From the NCBI RefSeq assembly GCF_014633365.1, contig NC_068341.1, positions 7,316,001-7,380,000 on the forward strand: 64,000 nt of DNA, given 5' to 3'. Positions 1 through 11,400 of the stretch are shown here, one piece after another. Positions within the stretch are counted from its first letter, which is position 1. Each line of letters starts with the position of its first letter. This DNA is from Diospyros lotus (lineage: Eukaryota > Streptophyta > Magnoliopsida > Ericales > Ebenaceae). The translations under genes and the position numbers were made by a program. The notes below the pieces were generated by a model. The model saw nothing but the letters and a program-made list of their open reading frames with translations, was not told the origin of the DNA and did not search any database.

Positions 1-160
1 ACAATGGAAATTGAGAGATGGCGTGAATATTCCTCTTCTCCTCCTTCGGGAAAAACAATGGAGCATTGAATTTGTAAGCTGATTTGTTTTTAGTGTTGGA
101 ATTGGTGAGGGAGCGAGAGAAGGAAGAGAAAGGGTTTGTAGGGAGATGAGACGTTGCCAT
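1..160 (-). CDS. 5' end of an unidentified gene, probable plastid-targeted protein (partial)
   Basis: Reading the minus strand from an ATG at 160-158, the frame stays open for 53 codons to the window edge. The N-terminus starts MATSHLPTNPFSSFSRSL and is rich in Ser, Thr and Asn with basic residues and almost no acidic ones for the first 40 residues, as expected of a chloroplast transit peptide. It later becomes charged (KEEKRN). The bases just upstream (161-200) are a CT-rich leader on this strand, typical of plant 5' UTRs. The frame is too short to name a family, and the rest of the gene lies to the left. What is seen is the open frame and its composition; plastid targeting is inferred. Confidence 0.5.
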   Translation of the reverse strand, partial: MATSHLPTNPFSSFSRSLTNSNTKNKSAYKFNAPLFFPKEEKRNIHAISQFPL

Positions 161-1719
161 GTCTCTGTGTGAGAGAGAGGGAGAGAGTATCAATCAACTT
201 ATAGCTAAAGGCTCAAGTTGTATTGTTTCGAACGGAATCGAAAAGGATTGATTCCTCTGGGGCGTGGGTGGGCTGGTATGGTTTGGTTGTCAACTTGCCA
301 TTTGCTCCGTAGAAAGTGGTATTTTTCCAGCTTAGTGAATATAGATATAATTTCAGTTTTCCCCTTAAAGTTTGATCCCACCACACATAACCCCTCTTAT
401 AATAGTACATAAATTTGCCACCACGCAAATAGATACGTAGCACCGCTTAGTTTTAATTATTTTTATTTTTTACAATTAACAAAGAGTTAGGTTGGTGTCG
501 GGAGTTATTTTTGTGTAAAATTAGTCTCCCTTAGTGTTTAAAAATAATAATCTCCTTTTAACCTTTGTGGCATTTATGAAAATAAATTTCATGAAAGTTA
601 AACTAGTTTCACATTTTATTATTCTTGGTATCTCTAATAGCTTTTTAAATAATTCTTAATAAATTATTAATGATAATATTATTAATCAACTTATATTTAA
701 ATTTTACTAAAATATGGTGGAAGATCACTTTAACCTCGTTTTCCACATAAACAAGTTAAAAAGGCATGAAATCATTGGATAACCAAGAAAAATTAGTCAA
801 ATGACCGAAATTAAATGATTGAAATTAAGAAATAATTAAGTGACCTTACTTGATGATCTATCTCGAGGTTTTCGAAATACCTTATCAAGAATACACACGT
901 TACTTAACCACTATTATTTGACAAACTCTTATAGGCCACTCAGACCCAAGAGTCTCTCTCCATTTACTTGAGAAACTTTTTCAAGAGACTACAAATTCTA
1001 AGAGACCTGATTTCCAAGCACTATTCAAGCAAAATTATGAAGAATATAGTCAATCATACCTCCAATATCCCTACATACAAATTCAAAATAGAGCTCAAAA
1101 TGTCTATTAAAGATTGTGATTTTTCTTAATCTTATCCCCCTATAAATGGAATAATTCTACTATAACAAATGTAAACTAATAAGCTTGCTCAAACTACCAC
1201 TTTACTTGTTCTCTGCAGTCTATACATTCATTCGAAAATTAATTTAAACATCCAAAGACCTGTGCAGGATAGTCACTGGTACTCCTAACTGATTTCTTCT
1301 TCACAAATCACTCACTCCTTGTAGGTCGCTCACAAATTTTGATCAAAATTCGAGATAGAGTCTTTTGTCTAAATAAATTTATTATTATATTTAACCAATA
1401 AATATATAATGTATTACTCTTTATGTTAAATAAGAAGTGATACAACAGCCAATAAAAACACCATCACATGGGTTGGAAGAACGTGTGAATCACGTATAAA
1501 ATGTGCATTCAGTAGTGTTTTCCAAAACGGTAGAGCATTACAATCTAATATAAAAATAATTCCATTTAATTTTGTAAAACCTTTAGGGTATACGTATAAT
1601 GTAAATCTAACATCATTAAGTAATTTAATACAATTTTAAAACAGTGTGAGTAGTTATTGTAATTTAAAAAAAATGAGTACTTTTTTTTTAATATATTTTT
1701 ACCAAAATGTCTGCTTATT
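161..1719. other. AT-rich spacer upstream of the left-edge gene
   Basis: No coding frame with family similarity is visible. A GA-rich stretch (165-190) is the likely leader of the minus-strand gene at the left edge. On that strand a TATA-like ATTATAAGAG lies near 395-405, a possible but unproven promoter element. The rest is AT-rich with no recognisable repeat boundary. Confidence 0.4.
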
Positions 1720-4713
1720 CTATTCCACAAGTGAATAGATTATGACAAGTAATATAGTGATAAGTAGAATGTCATACCCACAAGAATTGACTAATAATTT
1801 TTATTTTAACCACACTTAACTTTAACAAGACACGCAATTAGATGTTATAAATTGTTGGTTTTATAATAATGATAACTAAATCACTAATTGAAAAAATGCA
1901 AAAATAACTACTTTGATTTTGAAACTCATAAGTCAAATGCACTAGGGTTCATGAATCTACCAACGCTCTTGATATGGTTTAATCTTACAGTACTCGAGTT
2001 TGCTAATTCTTCCATTGAGTTGAAAATCGATGATCCTATAACAACCAAAAGACTCTCTTGATAGTCAATCGATTCTATGCATATATATGAGATTAATGAT
2101 CTCTAATCAATATATGAATATATAAACATGTACTTATCCTTAGTGTTATCTCCATATGATTTCACAAAACATAATGATATCTTTACCTGTTATCGAACAT
2201 TATGTTATTTATTACCATGGCTTAATTCGTATTGAATATTTCGAAAGCAATATGAATCACAAATACGTTTTAATGATAATCAAGCATCAAACGGAATAAG
2301 AGTATAATAAATAATCAACCCAAAAGACAATAATACAGCAAAATCAAATACTTTGAATTAAACTGACAATGAATGAGATTTCATCATTTAGCCTAGTTAC
2401 AAAACACCTAACCCAACATGGTTTCAATCATGAAAGAACAATAAAAACGGAAATCATGATCTCGAATAGAAGAGGGAATAGAAAAATACAACCAAATAGT
2501 TGAGTTATTTAAAGTCTCATATTTTCTTCTTCAACTTTTCTTCTTCTTTGTCCAAAAACGTCCACAACTCCTATAAGAATCTGTCTTTATATAGTATTTT
2601 TTAAGTTTTTAGAGTCATGCACCTTGAAAGAGTTCATTCCCATTTGATTTGGAAGGAAGCAAGTTCGAAACAGCCTTTTCGTGAAGCTTTGAACCCCATC
2701 ACAATTGTTCACGTATTCTTTCCCGCAAGTGAACGAATCGTAACAAGTAATATAATGATGAATAGAGTATCGTTCCCACGAGGATTAGCTTTCAATCCCT
2801 ACTTTAACCACTATTAACTTTAATAAGCCACACACAATTAAAAGAATATTTAATGAAAGTTCTATATTAACTAAAACCAACTCACTAAATGGAAAACACA
2901 AAATAATTCTTTAGGTTTTAAATGTAGAAATCTAATGCACTAGGGTTTATGAATCCACCGTAATTCTTTAATTGGTTTACTCTTTCAGTGATCGGATTTT
3001 ATAATTCTTGCTTGGAGCTGAAAATCAATGATCCTAAGTTAATCAAAAGCCTCTCTCGATGGTCGATTGAATCTATGCTTACATATGAGATTAATTATCT
3101 CTAATTAATCTGCAAATATACAAACATGCATTTATCCACAATAATCATCAAAATAGGATTTCACAAGGCATAACGGTATCTCTACCTATTATTGAATCTT
3201 ACGTCATTTATTATCAAGTGCTAATCTATATTGAATCTCTCGAAAGCAATATAAGTCACAAACACGTTCTAATGGCGGTCAAGCATCAAAACGGAATTAG
3301 GGCATAACAAACGATCGACCCTGAAAGACAAGAATATAATAAAACCTAAATACTTTTAATTAAACCATCATTGAACTAGGTTTCATCAATCACCCTAGCA
3401 ACAAAGTACTTAGCCTAACATAGTTTCAACTAATGAAAGAATAATAAAAACAAAGTTCATGATGTTGGAGAGAAGAAAGAACAGAAAAATACAACCAAAA
3501 TCGAAGATCTTCAAGACAATCTCCTTCCTCCTCCTTGACTTCCGTCTTCTCCTCTTCCAAAAAGCTCTTTAGTCTCTCAATAATCCTTCTTTTTACAATG
3601 CTTTTTAAGTCTTCAAAGTCGTGCCCCTTGAGAGAGCACATCTCCACTTGATTTGAAAGGAAACGGGCTCAAAACGGCCTTTTTACGAAGCTTAGAGCCT
3701 TACCGCGGTCTTACCACGGAATGCTTTTCGCGGTAAGGTTGTGAGCCACAAAATGAAAATCTTGTCACGGGCTTACCACAGAATGCTTTCTGCGACAAGG
3801 TCGTGAGCCACAGAATAAAAATCTTATCACGGGCTTACCACAGAATGCTTTACGCGGTAAGGTCGTGAGCCACAGAATACTTCTTCAACCACAGCTTTAT
3901 CACGGAATGCTTTCCGCGATAAGGCCGTGAGCCACAGAAAACAATTATTACCACGACCCTACCACGCAATACTTTGCGTGACAGCATCGTGAGCCGTTTC
4001 TCTTTGATTTCCAACACTTCACCAATGACGTCATTCTTTCAGCGCTTTGCGACATCATCATCCTCGACCCCGAATAGACCTTTGACCTTGCTTTTACTGC
4101 CATTTTAGCTCCAAAAATGCGACATCATCATCACTTTGTGCTCCAATTGTCTTCAACACATGCTCCACATCTACATAACCATATATTGAACCAAATCAAG
4201 TAGAAATCATGCTCATTGAATGTATAAATACTAAGTTTATAGACCAAAATAAGTGTATAAAAGACACTTATCAGCAATCCTACTGCGATACGCTTACCAC
4301 GACAGAACCACGAGCTTCAGCAAAGATGTCCAATTGCGGTCTTACTGAATACATTCCGAGTTAGGATCGTGAGCTCCAACAACTTCCTTCCACAGCGGTC
4401 CTACGGCAAAATGTATTTTGTTTTAAGACTGTGAGCTACAACAACTTGACCTCTCAACTCTTCAACTTTTATATTTTCATCTCACCTCTTTGTGACTTCC
4501 TCAACATCGATCCCAAATAAATGTCTATCCATGCCTTCCATGTTAGGTTCAACTCCAATCATGCACCAAAATAATCATTTTCGTTTCAAATATTTTCAAA
4601 TGAGTTTATCACCTACATAACTACATATAGAACCAAGTTAAATAGAAATCATGTCCATTAAATAAATAAATGCTAAGTTTATAGGCCAAAATAAGTGTAT
4701 AAAAGATACTTAT
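1720..4713. repeat. Diverged tandem duplication of a dispersed repeat
   Basis: Two diverged copies of one sequence lie in tandem. Copy 1 starts near 1725 (CACAAGTGAATAGATTATGA) and copy 2 near 2723 (CGCAAGTGAACGAATCGTAA). Both then run through matching landmarks: GCACTAGGGTT (about 1939 and 2938), AATCGATGATCCT / AATCAATGATCCT, and ATGAGATTAAT. Copy 2 continues into a hairpin array and a tail ending in AAGTGTATAAAAGACACTTATCA (about 4250-4272). A second, diverged array-plus-tail follows (4276-4713) and ends almost identically. On the minus strand the ends look like Ty3/Gypsy-type LTR material, but I see no protein domain, so the family is a guess. Confidence 0.55.
3705..4000. repeat. Tandem array of hairpins with a 62-bp period
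   Basis: Five units start near 3710, 3772, 3834, 3895 and 3958, so the period is about 62 bp. Each begins with a form of CTTACCACGGAATGC, then a short loop, then a form of GCGGTAAGGTCGTGAGCCAC. The two arms are inverted repeats of one another (CTTACC-CG against CG-GGTAAG), so each unit can fold into a stem-loop. Two or three further degenerate units occur near 4275-4440, where the GTGAGCT landmark recurs. No coding role is visible. Confidence 0.6.
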
Positions 4714-5590
4714 CACACATATCGAAGGTATCAAATGCAATTTACTTATAAGATTCGATTAAAATTCATACAAATAATGGTAGTTGCCCTTGCTTCATGG
4801 TGACAGTGAGTACGAGTTTACCTATTTTATCCGATTACTTTGTTTTGCTTCTTTCTTCTTAATTAAGTAATGAAAATATGTCATATTAAATTATAAATGT
4901 ATAAAATTAAACTTAAATCTAGATGTTTAATATCATTAGACAATTTATCTAACTTATGTCTATCAATAAACTAAATGCAAACTTGAATCCTATCTATTTA
5001 ATTGAGTTTAGTATTAAACATAGATGTAATTATTAAAATAATCTAAATTTGAATTCAATTACAGATCTAGATACAGATGATACATTAAATAATTTTTATA
5101 TTTAATATTACTTGAGTAAGAAACAAAATTTAATTAAAAAATCGAGCCAAGAACCCAATTTAGTTTGGATTGCATCGATTTGAAATTGCAATCCAATATT
5201 AAAAGTACAAGATTCGAAACGTATGTTTTGCATGAGACAAGATGGGCCTCAAGAGCTTGTTAGGACACTTATTTAAAGTTTATCCCTTGCTTACTCTCGC
5301 TCTATATTTAAAAATTAGGAGAATTACATAAATTTTCTTAAAATTTTTTATAAAATATATTTTTTTATTAAATTCTATCAACATTTTCATTTATTTTTAG
5401 AAGTGTATGGATTATTTTTGTAGTATTTTTATTCGTAAAAACTAGATCTTAGGTAGATTTTTATTAGATTAAAAAAGTTTAGATATTTTTTTGTAAGATT
5501 AACAAAAAATTAAATAAGCAATGTATATTATAACAAATTTTAATTATGTTTACATAATTATCCCTTAAAAAGTAAACATAAATAAATCAT
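4714..5590. other. AT-rich spacer, nothing recognised
   Basis: Long A/T-rich stretches without an open frame of note, family similarity or clear repeat borders. It forms the distal upstream region of the MSP1-like receptor kinase gene. Confidence 0.4.
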
Positions 5591-5592
5591 TA

Positions 5593-5603
5593 CTATATAT
5601 ATT
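5593..5603 (+). promoter_or_regulatory. Candidate TATA box of the receptor kinase gene
   Basis: CTATATATAT lies just upstream of a change from AT-rich spacer to GA/CT-rich leader-like sequence starting near 5640. A start about 30 bp downstream would give a long leader through 6325 and then a leader intron. The position and composition are seen; promoter function is inferred. Confidence 0.3.
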
Positions 5604-5921
5604 TAGTCTTTGACCAAAAATACAAATACAGCGAGTGTGTGTTTTAAGTTATTATTGGGTGAGCAGCTGGGTTTTTGGTCATTTTAGCTTGTGCAAAATC
5701 ATTTTCGAATGGGGCATCGCCTGAGCGAGTACTGGTTATTTATGAACACTAGCGAGTGCCAGTGCCAGTGCGACTACTACTTGTTCGTCAGTCGTCACCT
5801 TTCGAGCTGGCGATCGGTTCGAATCAGACGGACAGGGAGAGAGATAGGGAGAGCGCGAGGAAAAGGCGCAGGAAAAAAGCAGGGATGAAGGATGTAACCG
5901 TCTCCTTTTGGAAGCATGTGA

Positions 5922-6367
5922 AGAGAGAGAGAGAGAGAGAGAGAGAGAGCCAAATTAAGAGTCACGCCTTTGGCACCAGCTGCCATCCCTGCTAACGCGA
6001 CGACCTATCTGCAGATTTTCACAGAGAGAGAGAGAGAGAGAGGGAGAGAACGAGAGTATTTTGAGTACGGAACGAATATCTCAATCTTCTGCAACATATC
6101 TGCAGCAGCAGCTTTCTGGCGAAGAACTTGAATAAAGCTTTCATAGTCTCTCTGTGGATCATTGTACATGCAGATTCCGAAGGTAGCATATGTACAGCCT
6201 TTCTTCACTTCCAATTTCTTTTGCCGTAGCTGCGTTTCTTACTTTAATTTCCTCTCTATACAAGGGATACAATTGGAGGGAATTGTTTACGCTGATCGAT
6301 CCCAAGAACTCTTCGTTTTATTCAGGTTTGTTCATCTCTTTTTTTCCTTTTTTCCTCATTTTCATGC

Positions 6368-6409
<42 letters not shown>
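5922..6409. repeat. GA and CT microsatellites in the leader of the receptor kinase gene
   Basis: (GA)n runs at 5922-5949 and 6022-6043 and a long (CT)n run at 6372-6409 lie in or just after the inferred first, non-coding exon. Several small open frames overlap them, but these are low-complexity Ser-Leu or Arg-Glu strings, not genes. Confidence 0.7.
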
Positions 6410-6411
<2 letters not shown>

Positions 6412-8382
6412 GTCGATCGAGTTTTCATCTCAACCTTCAAGCGCTTGCGCGCTAAACTGCTAGCCTCTCGCGATTGCTTTTAGACTGAATCTTGTAAGTA
6501 GAAAGTAACACATTCTCAAGCTTCATAGACGATAGAACTCTTCCTCTCAAAGATAGAAGTGAAAATGCACTTTCGCGAGTATTTTTTTTCTTTTGTTATG
6601 GAAATGCTACTTTTGCGAGTGATTTATTGGAGGAGGAGGATGAGAAGAAGAACAGAAACACGGAATGATGAATATTAAATTGATTTGGTGTTTATATTTA
6701 TATATACGTGTGTGGTTGTGAGTGATACTTTTATTATTTTTTGAACTACCTTTACAATTATAATTTTTTTTGTGGTTATTATTCTGGTATATTAATAAGC
6801 TTCTGTTTTTTATATCTGTCTCTGGTTTTCTCTCTACATATGGATATAGAGGAGGAGGTCTAGCATTTGTCTGCTTCTAATCTTCCTAGCTTGTTCTCCC
6901 GGCTAATCCCTCCTCTTTTTACTATTACATGTACATGTGCTGCGTGCTTGTTTGTGGAAAGAAGAGATTAACGGGTTGATCATAGAACATGTGTGAGAAT
7001 TCGACATGTAGCTTTATATACCTATTAATTAGCTATCTCTGCCAGTTACTTTCTCGAGCCCAATCCCCGCCCTCTGTGTAAACTGCAAAGTGACGAGCTT
7101 GCCCGGAAGGACAATGCTATTCACTTGCTGGTTGCTAGTTAGCTACCCTTTTTAATCTTCATTTTCTTTAAATTTCTTTTCTTCTTCGGTTTTTTTATTT
7201 ATGTACGATGGTATGTATTCAAGGGTACCTATAGCCTCAAAAGGCCGCTACTATTATGCCAAATATGATATATCGTTGAGTTCAAGCTCCGAACTACCTC
7301 TGGCGATAACGTGGAGTTGCAACATTCTAGGTTTATATATTTCCTAAGAAGTGGTTGATTCATATAATTTTGCTAGGAGAGGTTAAGTGGTTGATACATT
7401 TTGTTTTTTTTTTTTTTTTGCTAGGTAGCGGTTGATTCATGTGGTGGGTGCATGTTACCTCTTTTTCTCTCAATATCGTCACTATTCCTACTGGCTACTG
7501 CTATTATGGTGGCTTCTTAAGTGCAATTGCAGTTTCTATTACTTCTAGTAGGTCCTGTGGTTGGGTATGTTGACTATGTTCTATTACCATGAATAACAAA
7601 ATGATCTTAATTATGCCCCGGCCCTTTCTATCTTTTGCAATCAACAAACACCGTTTTTTATTATTTTTTCTGCCTTTTACTTTTCTTTTTGGGTTGCAGA
7701 GTTCAGAACTTAGTGTTGGGCTCTTTCTTTCCAATTTAAGGCAACCAAAATAAAATTCCCTTCTGTTTTCATCTTTATTTCAAAGTCGTCGATTCCCAAC
7801 CTGTTAGTTCTCTGTCCGATACTGTACCAAGTTCGTTTCATGACACCTGTTAATTCTCTGTCCGATGCAGTCTTGTACACCTTGAATGTTTAACGGTGGT
7901 TTTTTAGGTTTCAGACATTCTTCTCCAGCCTCCTGCAATTTACTGATTCAAATGGCCTAAGTTGATTTAAGGATTTTGACTTCATTATTCTGTTTAGTTG
8001 TCTATCGTAGCAATGCTTTATTGAAGAAAATGGGAAGCAACAACGTATATTTCATTTAACTTGGTTTAAATCAGCACAATTTATAATTTGAAGTTATTTC
8101 TTTCTTTTCTTCTTTCTTCAATTATCGTCATCGTGTCTTTCTCTTTGGTTAGTATCTGAAGAGACCACCTTCTTTCAAATCAAATGTATACAAGAGTGGA
8201 AGCTTTTTTTTATTCACTTTAGAAATGGCTTGGACTTCACCTATGTATTCCATAATTGATACATATAGTACGTAAATAAAATTTATAAGTTTTCATAGAT
8301 TTGGAGATTATTATCATGACTTAGAGGTGAACTGGATCTAGAATCTCGTAACTCTTGACATATTCTCTATTCTCCTTGCAGA
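6326..8382 (+). other. Probable 5' leader intron of the receptor kinase gene
   Basis: A donor-like TTATTCAG/GTTTGTTC lies at 6325/6326 and an acceptor-like CTATTCTCCTTGCAG ends near 8382, about 80 bp before the start codon. Between them the sequence is T-rich and free of coding signal, as plant introns usually are. A leader intron explains why no gene occupies these 2 kb. The borders are inferred from consensus only. Confidence 0.4.
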
Positions 8383-8462
8383 ATCCTTCGCCTGAGGTTC
8401 AAAGGTGAAATTCTGTTGAACAAAGAAGTGTATCATTCGGTAACTTGGTGCGCAGAATAAAC

Positions 8463-11400
8463 ATGTCATCTTCAAAATGGAAGTATTCTCACCTTCATGC
8501 CAGCATCTTCTTGTGCTTCTTGCAACTTTCTTGCTCAGACACAATTTATTCTGGTGACATTAAGTCATTAGTTGCTCTTAGAGACTCTCTTGTGCGAAAA
8601 AAAGATATTATTCCAAGTTGGTTTGATGCAAATATTTCCCCATGCAACTGGACTGGCATAAAATGTGAGGGGCCCATAGTTCACCAAATACATGTACCTT
8701 GTACATCATTCCCCTTGGATGTTCCCTTTGCTAACCAATTTGGAGAGTTTAGGCATCTGAAGCATCTTAATCTCAGCTATTGTGCCCTCAGTGGCCATGT
8801 TTCTGCAAATCTTTGGAGCCTCCATGATTTAGAGACCCTTGACTTGAGCCATAACAGATTGTCTGGACTGCTGCCCCCAACAGTGTCTAACCTTAGAAAT
8901 CTAAGACAACTTGTGCTTGATGATAATAGTTTCTCTGGTAGTTTACCACCAACAATTGGTCAACTCAAAGAACTCTTTGAACTCTCAGTCCATGCAAACT
9001 CATTTTCCGGAGATCTTCCAGCTGAAATAGGAAATCTACAACACTTGCAGTCCCTTGACCTTAGTGCAAATTTCTTCTCTGGGTACCTGCCTTCAAGTGT
9101 TGGTAATCTTACTGGGCTGCTCTACATTGATGCAAGTGAGAACAGATTTACAGGACCACTATTGCCTGAAATTGGAAATTTGGGTATGCTTAGAGTTCTT
9201 GATTTGTCATGGAACTCATTGACTGGAAACATGCCCGAGGAAGTAGGAAATTTGACCAGCTTAACTACATTGAATGTGGGAAACAATAACCTCAATGGAG
9301 CAATACCAGTAACAATTGGCAGGCTGAGAGACCTAAATATCCTTAATATCCAGGGTTGCAGATTTACTGGAAACCTGCCAGAAGAGATCTCCAAGCTTAC
9401 CGGCTTGACTTACTTGAATATAGCACAGAATAATTTTGAGGGAGAACTTCCATTGAGCTTCGGCAAGCTGTCAAATTTAGTTAACCTACTAGCTGCTAAT
9501 TCGGGTCTGAGTGGACCAATTCCAGAGGAACTAGGAAACTGCAAGAAACTCAAGATTCTGAATCTGTCCTTCAATTCATTATATGGTCTATTACCTGATA
9601 CTCTTGCTGGCCTTGAATCCATGCACTCACTTATACTCGACTCCAATAACCTAGCGGGTCCAGTGCCTGATTGGCTTTCCAACTGGAAGCAGGTAGAGGC
9701 CATACTGTTATCAAAGAACCACTTCAATGGGTCTCTACCTCCTCTTAATCTGCCGTTGTTGGCTGTACTTGATATCAACTCCAACATGCTGTCTGGTGAA
9801 TTGCCTGCAGAAATATGCAGTGCCAGGTCATTGGCCATTTTGTTTCTCTCAGGTAACCGCTTTACTGGTACCATAGACAACACATTCCAGAATTGTTTGA
9901 ATCTTACAGATCTGGTGTTGTCCGGAAATGATCTGTTTGGTGAGATACCACCCTATCTTGGGGAGCTTCAGCTGGTTACTTTGGAACTGTCAAAAAACAA
10001 ATTCTCTGGGAGAATTCCTGATCAACTATGGCATTCAAAAACACTTATGGAGATTTCACTCAGTGACAATCTACTTGAAGGTCAGATACCTGGTGATATT
10101 GCTAAAGTTTCTTCACTGCGGAGGTTGCAATTGGAAAATAATCTATTTGATGGAAACATTCCAAGTTCCATTGGTGAACTGAAAAATCTGACAAATCTGT
10201 CCCTACATGGTAACAAGTTGACAGGAAGGATCCCCCTCCAACTGTTTGAGTGTACAAAATTGGTGTCTCTGGACATTGGTGGAAACAAGCTTACTGGTCC
10301 TATTCCAAGATCCATATCCCAGTTGAAACTTCTTGACAACCTTGTGTTATCAAACAACCACTTCTCCGGTCCAATACCTGAGGAGATCTGCTCCGCATTT
10401 CAGAAAGTGCCCCTACCGGACTCTGAGTTTACCCAGCACTACGGCATGCTTGATTTGTCCAATAATGAGTTTGTTGGGCCTATTCCAGCGTCAATTAAGC
10501 AGTGTATTGTTGTGACAGAACTATTACTACAGCAAAACAAGCTCAATGGGAGCATTCCTGACGAGATCTCAGGTCTGGCTAACTTGACATTGCTTGATCT
10601 GTCTTTCAATGATTTAACAGGGCCAGCTATTCCCCAGTTATACTCAATGAGAAACCTTCAGGGGCTCATACTTTCACACAATCGGCTAACTGGCTTGATT
10701 CCTGATAATCTAGTTGCTCTAATCCCAAGCTTAGCCAAGCTTGACCTGTCAAATAATTGGTTGACAGGTCCATTGCCTTCTTCAGTTTTTGGTATCAAGA
10801 GTCTTTCCTACCTAGACATCAGTTCAAATTCATTCTCGGGACCCATCTCCTTTGATTTTGGAAGCACAAGCTCTCTTTTGGTCCTTAATGCAAGTAACAA
10901 CCTTTTTTCTGGTATGCTTGGCGACTCTCTGTCTAATCTGACCACCCTGTCCATATTAGACATTCACAACAATTCAATCACTGGCATGGTGCCTCCTTCA
11001 CTCTCTAATCTTGATGCCTTGACATATATAGACTTCTCCAGCAACAATTTTCGAGGATCTGTGCCTTGCAATATATGTGATATAGCAGGCCTCGCTTTTA
11101 TCAATTTCAATGGCAACAGATTCACCGGCTATGTGCCGGAGAGTTGCACCGAGGTCAAACACTGCATACCAAACCAACCGAATTTGTCTTCCACTCAGGG
11201 ATACCCGCCTCCATCCTTTCTTAGCCGTGCTTCTGTTTGGGGTATTGCTCTTAGTGCCATATTCATTTCCCTGCTGCTGCTTCTTGTTTGTCTTCTCAGA
11301 TGGAGTAAATTGAGACAAGAAGTTTTAATCCTTGACAAGGGAAAGGGTAAGCTTGTTGCAGAAATTGAGCTAGAGTCCACTGACGAACTTCTTGGTAAAA

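Noticed and set aside
6162..6483. Overlapping frames of about 97 residues on the plus strand
   Set aside because: Composed largely of Ser-Leu strings from a CT microsatellite; no family similarity and best explained as untranslated leader.
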